A stretch of 64,000 nucleotides of DNA from Plectrocnemia conspersa (taxonomy: Eukaryota > Arthropoda > Insecta > Trichoptera > Polycentropodidae), in the NCBI GenBank assembly GCA_009617715.1, contig VTFK01000042.1:124001-188000 (forward strand), read 5' to 3'. Below are positions 58,208 through 64,000 of this stretch, piece after piece (position 1 is the stretch's first letter; each line of letters starts with the position of its first letter). Made by a program: the position numbers and the translations under genes. The notes beneath the pieces were generated by a model. That model did no database searches. It was not told the DNA's origin and worked only from the letters and a program-made list of their open reading frames with translations.

Positions 58208-58333
58208 AAGATAAGCGGAAGACTGCGCAGAGGAAGAGGGCGTATCTCATGGCTGAGAAAACTGCGTGATTGGTATGAATACAAGATACCGCTGAATTGT
58301 TCCGGAACGCTGATGAGCTACCTTCGATAAGAT
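58208..58333 (+). pseudogene. Non-LTR retrotransposon ORF2 C-terminal tail, frameshifted
   Basis: The forward frame from 58208 reads KISGRLRRGRGRISWLRKLR followed by DWYEYK. After a frameshift it continues ELFRNADELPSIR from 58294. The pattern G-(K/R)-x-R-R-G-R-x-R-x-S-W-L-x-N-L-R-x-W ... E-L-F-R-A-A is the C-terminal end of ORF2 in a common class of insect LINEs, where it precedes the stop codon. Nothing of the reverse transcriptase core remains upstream, consistent with 5' truncation. Clade not assigned. Confidence 0.7.
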
Positions 58334-58930
58334 TTGACACTTCAAGAGGAGTATAAAAGTGTCTAATTGCTGAGAAATAATATTTTGCGAATCTCCTCTA
58401 GATAATGTATCCCGTTAATTATCGGCAATACACAATACCCAACTGTATCTATTGTCTGGCATCGTTCATTTCTTCTCACGACATGCATCCAAAGCTAATC
58501 AACCCGAACAAGAAGGATTCTGTTAAAAACGTTTTGCGCCCAGCAGCGATCCTCAAAGACGATAAGCACTTTCGTGTATTCGATATACACAGCAGAAACG
58601 AGCCGGAATCACGTTGCATTGTTCCGCATAGGTCGTGCAGCGATTTTTTTCACCTCAAGTCCATCTCTATACCGTTTCTGGCCGATGTTTTATTATATTT
58701 TTTGCATCTGATTTTGTATGAATGTTATGCGGAACAAACATGCTTACTCTCGAACGAATTCTAATTGGTAAATATCAAGATTCTCTACAATACAAAATAA
58801 TTATAGCAAGATTAAATCATGTACAATATTACTTAAAACAATTTCTTCAAATACACAATATGCACATTAAAACTATGTACGATAGATTATTAATGATTTA
58901 TACGATTCGTCGCTAAATTTATAGGAGCAT
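58334..58930 (+). other. GC-raised block with an unrecognised 119-codon frame
   Basis: The forward frame 58405-58764 reads MYPVNYRQYTIPNCIYCLAS, HPKLINPNKKDSVKNV, and ends with a hydrophobic stretch (FLADVLLYFLHLILYE) and SNEF. The hydrophobic C-terminus could pass for a membrane segment. It has no recognised family and follows directly on the LINE tail, so it may be LINE 3' UTR plus flank or an unrelated island. A second short frame overlaps at 58722-58916. Confidence 0.27.
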
Positions 58931-59690
58931 GTTTCGAACAAGCGTGATCCATGTTTCTCACAAGACGTGTGTAGTACACAACCATCTTGCTATTTTCTCA
59001 CGTTTATTACTCAGATTCGTAGCGTTTTGTATTGAAATGTGATAATTATTGTACATACACACCTTTATTTATAGCCGCTCAACTAGGCAATTAAACTGTA
59101 AGCAAGCTGCTATCGTTGTTATGGACGTTGCGATTTAATTCGCCAATTTTTTGTGCGACTGTGCAATTGGAATCACTAAACCTTGACAGATTGTTGCAGA
59201 CTTAGAAAAAAAAATACTACTTTGATCACAGCCAAAAAATAGTGTCCGGTGCAATGCGCCTGCGGAGTCTAATTCAGGGAAAGACAACATTTGGTATTAT
59301 AACATCTTATACAGGACTTGAAGTGACTTTATAAAAATACATAATTACTTTCAAGCTTAGACGCTCTTGTCTACAGCTTTAATTGATAATGAACAATACT
59401 TTGCTTGCTTTATTTCTATTATTAAGTAATACAAATAAATTTTAAATTAAATATATATTAATCATAGTAGATATTGCAATGATTTATAATATTTAAGCAC
59501 AGAATCTTTACCCAAGAGACGAATCAATTTCTGCAGCATAATTGAATATTACCATTTAAAAATAAATATATGGATTTAAGAATAAATATATGGCAAATCT
59601 GCAGAAGTTAAAACTGATATTATTGACTTAGAAAAATAACTACAAAGTTCCACAGAAACAGGAATAAATAGCATTGAGGCAAATATGGTC
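58931..59690. other. Mixed-composition non-coding stretch
   Basis: Mild GC rise at 58920-59290 (TGCAATGCGCCTGCGGAGTC), then AT-rich. A 19-bp direct repeat AATAAATATATGG occurs at 59561 and 59580. Nothing else. Confidence 0.45.
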
Positions 59691-60012
59691 ATTAGGATTT
59701 AACGTCAATATTTGTGACGCAACATATCACGAGAAATATTAAGAAATAGAAAGAGCTATTACAGTACTGGAAAAATATGGTCGTGAGAAGGAGGAAATAT
59801 GTCAGACGATAGAATTGTTGATCTCCTATTTCTAAAATAATCTTAAAGTCAAAACGCAGCCAAAAAAATCTTGAGTTCGACACCAGCTCGCGCCAAATCG
59901 CCATATACGACCTAGTATAGTCCATCCAAGAAGTCAACGCTCTACTCAAAAGTTATTGAAGAGTAAAAATTCAGAAAATAATTATAAAAATATATTATAA
60001 AAAAATAACCCG
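59691..60012. other. Mildly GC-raised stretch
   Basis: The 85-codon reverse frame (59692-59949) has no motif. It may be further decayed transposon sequence, given the mariner motif just downstream. Confidence 0.35.
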
Positions 60013-60054
60013 CTGCTTCATCATGACAATGCACCGGCTTACATGGAGTGCGCG
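60013..60054 (+). pseudogene. mariner transposase scrap (second catalytic Asp block)
   Basis: The 14 codons LLHHDNAPAYMECA, followed by a stop, match the H-D-N-A-P-A-H block that carries the second catalytic aspartate of mariner-family transposases. No other part of the protein is recognisable on either side, so this is a tiny relic, or less likely coincidence. Confidence 0.45.
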
Positions 60055-61740
60055 TGACGATTTAAAAAAATATTTTTATTACATTCTTAAAATGAAGAAA
60101 ACCACAAAATAAAATTTTATTTTAGTGATATGGCTATCGTATTGTATTATACAACTATGTTTCTAGCTACACGCGTTCTATAAATAAGCTTTAAAGTTTA
60201 AGCTTTTTCGTAGCAATTTATGTAGTATATGAATTTTCATATTTCTAGTCAGTTATATTATATACAATTGTATATACAATGCACTATTAATATTGTTCAT
60301 ATTTTAATAGTTAGATTTTATGTAAGTAAGTCTCTAAAGTTCGCGCCTTGCCAATGTTTTATTATCGCTGCGAAAGAGTTCATCGACCCCGGTAGAAGCA
60401 CGTGGAGCAATAGATGAGCTGAATGACCCATCGGACGATTGGCACTGCACATTGGCAATCTGTTTCTAATACTTGCAAAAAAATGCAAAAGTCAATCCTG
60501 TGCAACAAATCAAAAAATAATATCGATTCTATCCTTGCATCACGATTTTGTTCAGGAATTGAGCAAATAATACTAACTAGATTATTCTCACGTTGTGTGT
60601 GGTCAAATAACTTTGATTTTTTTTAAATAAAAAATCAGATTGTGTTAAAAAAATATATATAGCAATAGTTTATTTCAAACCCCTGATATAATTAAAAACA
60701 ATAATTCTCCCGTCCTTTATTTATAATTTAGTGCAATTTAGCCACATAAGTTTTAAAATCATTAGCAGATTTTTTTAAGATCAAATCAACAACAAAAAAA
60801 TCAGTAATCAATGCGAGTGCTTATAGTTAACCTAACGTAATTATTATATGCGTTTCGGAGAAGTACAAAGGCATTTTAAATATTAGTATATCTATACATA
60901 TAAATGCATCTATGTTTGTGATTGGCAATGAACGTATCTCATAAGTAAATATTTATTCTAGTTAAATAACTAACCATATATGTATTTTGTTAGATTACAA
61001 ACATTACAGTATACTACCATATTTTAAAATTTTGATGCGTTTTAAATATATCATTAAATATATAAACGTATATTTATATAAATATAATGATTTTATATTA
61101 TATACAGGATACATATAGTACGAATATAAATGTATAATTACTAAATATCCCTGTCGTTAAAAATAAACTTCGCTTTTTCTAATCATAAGCATAATACGAC
61201 CCGAATTAAGTTGTGCGTTTTGTTTACAATATTTGAAATAATTATTGTCTTACTTAAAAATTATATTTTTCATATTTGTTCCTATTTGTCTTCAAAATGC
61301 ATTTTACTATTTCTTAGTTAAGATTTTTATCAGCGATCATAGTATCACTATCTAAGGAATGTTACATATTTTTATAAACAGTTGTATTATCAACTCTTTA
61401 GTCAGTGAAATTAAAAACCACAATGTTTATAAATGAATATTAATAATTATTTAACTGTTAACTGATAACTTAGGTCATATAAGTTTTAATATTTTTTTAC
61501 ACGAAAGTAAGAATTTAAAAAATATTTAATAATGTATACAATAAAATGGCTTTTATTTTTTATACTTATATAAAATATATGTATTTTAAGTTGACTTACG
61601 AGAATAAAAAATATTTTTCGATAATTGATCCGAAAATCTCAAATAACCCTTATAAGTCCAATTTGCTATAAATAAATTAAAATAAAAGCTTAATGTATCT
61701 TAAAATTAGATTATCGTTAGAGCTCAATGATAAATAAGTG
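60055..61740. other. AT-rich stretch with a small GC-raised patch
   Basis: The patch at 60325-60470 (AGTTCGCGCCTTGCCAATG; ATCGACCCCGGTAGAAGCACG) is flanked by AT-rich DNA. The frames 60229-60417 and 60423-60626 lack motifs. The remainder (60630-61740) shows nothing. Confidence 0.5.
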
Positions 61741-61830
61741 TGTCTGGGAGATCGGAATTAGTGATTATTATATAATTAAAATTTCGATTGCATATTACAG
61801 ATTAGGTTTTTCTGATCACACGGATGAATA
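61741..61830 (+). repeat. SINE-like repeat, tail-only copy
   Basis: TGTCTGGGAGATCGGAATTA, GTGATTATTATATAATTAAA, ATTGCATATTACAGATTAGG, TTTTTCTGATCACACGGAT. It matches the body and tail of the copy at 37066-37220. The head with the Pol III boxes is absent, as in 5'-truncated insertions. Confidence 0.6.
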
Positions 61831-62700
61831 ATCAATATAAAATCGAGCTTGATTTTATATAGTGATATATTATAATAGTGAATAATTATTAAAATGATTT
61901 TCACTGATTTCAGTCTGGTATATTACGTGTGTATTGATATGATTACCCCGTTGTAATACATATGACTATATAATAGAGCGGAAAATTTACTAGAAACATA
62001 TAATAAAATGTTGTATATGTTTAATTTATATAATCATTAAGTATTATATATAATTTAAATGAATATTTTATATAATCAACAACATAATACACATCACTAA
62101 AATCATATAGTTGAGTATTTATAGTTTTATTATGCCATACAACAATACAATATTATGTTAAATTTGATTAGTTTTGCTAAAATATATTATTAGAGATCAG
62201 TTTTATTTTATATACTATATCACTCATCATTTGGATTCACTCAAAGACTCCTGTAATCTTTTTTTGCTTTAACCAATGAAACATTATTTTTAATATACAT
62301 ATAAATTTCATCGACTAATGTTTATTATTTTTATTTTTAATATAATAATATAATTATGATTTACTCATACTATATATTTTTTATAAATTCAGAAAATTCT
62401 AAAACGGATTTCAGACATTAGAATTAATATTAAAAAAAATCATAATTAGTAAATTGAAATCAATTGTGAATAATAGTTGTGCCTTTGAATAAACGTATTT
62501 TAGATCAATTTTCTTTATATAAATTAAATACAAGAAAATAAAAAACTACCCAATCACAGAAAAATATACAACTGTTTATTTTATAAATGTTGAAGGTTAC
62601 TTTTTCCAATATTTTACAGTTTTTTTATCATACAGTATTTTGTCAGATACATCTACACCTCCCATGTATTTATTGTAATAAAAATTGCTTAGCATATCGA
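61831..62700. other. AT-rich non-coding stretch
   Basis: Nothing recognisable. Confidence 0.55.
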
Positions 62701-62708
62701 TTAGTGTT

Positions 62709-62942
62709 TTAAACCGGACGATTAAAAAAATAAAGAGGTTGGCTGATGATATGTATCGAAATTCTGCTGAACTTCATTGAACCCGGAAGTTGTATTTGTG
62801 TCAATTTTTTTGCTCTCTGAAGATTAAAAACTCTGGATTTGTTTCGAATAGTAGCAATGAAACTATCTTCAGATTCATATTCCATATTAAAATCTTTCAG
62901 CGAATCGTTATCATTTTCAAATGTTTCAGTCGTTGAACTCAT
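62709..62942 (-). pseudogene. Possible piggyBac-like transposase N-terminus
   Basis: The reverse frame begins MSSTTETFENDNDSLKDFNM, then EYESEDSFIATIRNKSRV, and ends at 62709. A short, strongly acidic N-terminus rich in D/E/S/N is typical of piggyBac transposase openings but not diagnostic. Support comes from context: about 195 bp upstream of its ATG, at 63137-63152, lies CTTGGCACTAAAATGG, which also occurs beside TTAA at 39104. In complement it reads like a piggyBac terminal repeat. No catalytic domain follows, so the element would be truncated. It could equally be a chance frame. Confidence 0.4.
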
Positions 62943-63155
62943 TTTGTTATATTAGGTAAATTAAAAAAAACGTAAATTTTAATTATTTATTTCCACTGTT
63001 GTAAATTAAAATTTAAGTAAAAAGCAAAATATATCAGTAGCTAAATATATGTATAATCTAAAACACATGCGGCAGGCGAAAACTGTCAAGAGATACTGAC
63101 GTAACATATCGAAATATTTAACTACTCGCGTTCCTTGGCACTAAAATGGTGAAAG
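62943..63155 (-). mobile_element. Possible piggyBac 5' end region
   Basis: Between the acidic frame and the TIR-like word at 63137-63152 there is AT-rich leader sequence. Immediately inside the TIR is AACTACTCGCGTTCCTTGG, giving a CGCGAG core. The bases next to the terminal word are TGAA rather than TTAA, a one-base departure from the expected target site. Only one end is visible. Confidence 0.35.
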
Positions 63156-63895
63156 AAAATCAATCAATAAAATTCTTGAAAACCGAAAGATTATGGACAC
63201 TAAATTTTCAATATCTGATGCAGCCGTTTAAAGAGAAAAAAAAATGATGACATAAAAACGATAAAAGCGAGTTCAGTAGCCAGATTATTTTATATTTCAT
63301 GTAATTTCGTATCTAAAGTAATTGTTCAGTGGCCATTTTATCTTCTTACATTTTGTTATTACTTTAGTTAATATTGTTCATCTGTCAATAATAACTTCTA
63401 GTTTATTTTGTTATATATTTATAGTTACATAACTAATAAATAACATGAAAAACATCATATAATTTATATTATTTTTTTCAAAAAAAAAATTTTAAAAGTT
63501 TTTTTTAAGTAGGTTTTTATTTGAAAAGTATCATATAATAAATTGAATGATTTGTTTATTTTGATAAATTTATTCAATATTTATTGATCGTTTAACATCA
63601 ATCATTATTGTTAATCTAATTACTGTCTAATAACTAAAAAAGGACTATCTAGTAATTATATTATCGATAATTATATTTAATATTTAGCAACTGGTAATTT
63701 TTAATTTAAAAAAAATAGTTTTTAACTTTATGCGTGTTTAAAATAATTACTTTGTTTACTAAAATATATTATTGGGTATTTTTATTGTAGTTTTTTAATG
63801 AAATAATATTATATCTAAATACCGCAGTTTTTATTCTGTTTTATTTTAAAATATTTTAAATTTGCTTGATTTATTATTTTTATTATCGTTTCGGG
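63156..63895. other. AT-rich non-coding stretch
   Basis: Nothing recognisable. Confidence 0.55.
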
Positions 63896-64000
63896 TTTCT
63901 AACCCTTAAGGGGTGTGATTTCGCAGCAAGTAAGACGCAGGTGGAAATTAGTGAGAATTTCATTAGATTATATTACATATTGTGAGAGACTATGATGAGC
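63896..64000 (+). repeat. Partial copy of the 19905-20720 repeat, cut by the window end
   Basis: CTAACCCTTAAGGGGTGTGA, TTTCGCAGCAAGTAAGACGC, AGGTGGAAATTAGTGAGAAT, TATTACATATTGTGAGAGAC. It matches 19905-20010 in the same orientation. The sequence to its left does not contain the 19815 inverted-repeat end, so the two copies share an internal unit rather than a whole element. Confidence 0.65.

Overview
The window reads as non-coding animal DNA, most likely from an insect. It is very AT-rich throughout. No open reading frame exceeds about 140 codons, there is no operon-like packing, and the recognisable protein fragments are all decayed transposable elements of types common in insects. These are several hAT families, mariner, Tc1, piggyBac-like, two non-LTR retrotransposon tails and tRNA-derived SINE-like repeats. 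I cannot name the species. I found no complete host gene with confidence, so the window is best read as an intergenic desert or the inside of a very long intron.

Layout by region. 0-5 kb: a non-autonomous hAT element with a perfect 8-bp target duplication (548-1192), an imperfect tandem duplication (2539-3210) and a LINE reverse-transcriptase tail (3794-4069). 5-16 kb: a mariner pseudogene (6020-6705), a piggyBac-like transposase tail (11549-11705), a second hAT copy with TSD (12434-13484) and a Tc1 pseudogene (15655-15985). 16-32 kb: a 1.2-kb element with 25-bp terminal inverted repeats (19815-21018), a repeat family ending in ACCGGTATTGCAATCC, and a hAT MITE built from GAGTCG hexamers with a perfect 8-bp TSD (30931-31267). 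36-45 kb: SINE-like copies, a dispersed repeat here called X, a second here called Y, and an unexplained GC-rich 140-codon open frame (41330-41752). 49-56 kb: a degraded BED-finger hAT transposase (49130-49925), a hAT insertion with TSD (50626-51309) nested inside an older repeat, a tandem 208-bp duplication, an (AT)n run of about 104 bp and a two-tier palindrome. 58-64 kb: a second LINE tail, a mariner scrap, a probable piggyBac 5' end, and a partial repeat cut by the window edge.

Between the AT-rich and transposon-derived stretches lie roughly twenty-five islands of 200-500 bp with clearly higher GC and frequent CpG. Several contain homeodomain-type, GATA/E-box or CRE-type sites. They resemble the cis-regulatory or conserved non-coding islands around developmental genes, but that is inference; a few carry open frames that could be exons.

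I did not find a convincing new biological system. The best leads are the GC island series, the palindromic junction of repeat X, the TIR element with GC-rich cargo, and the 41.3-kb open frame.
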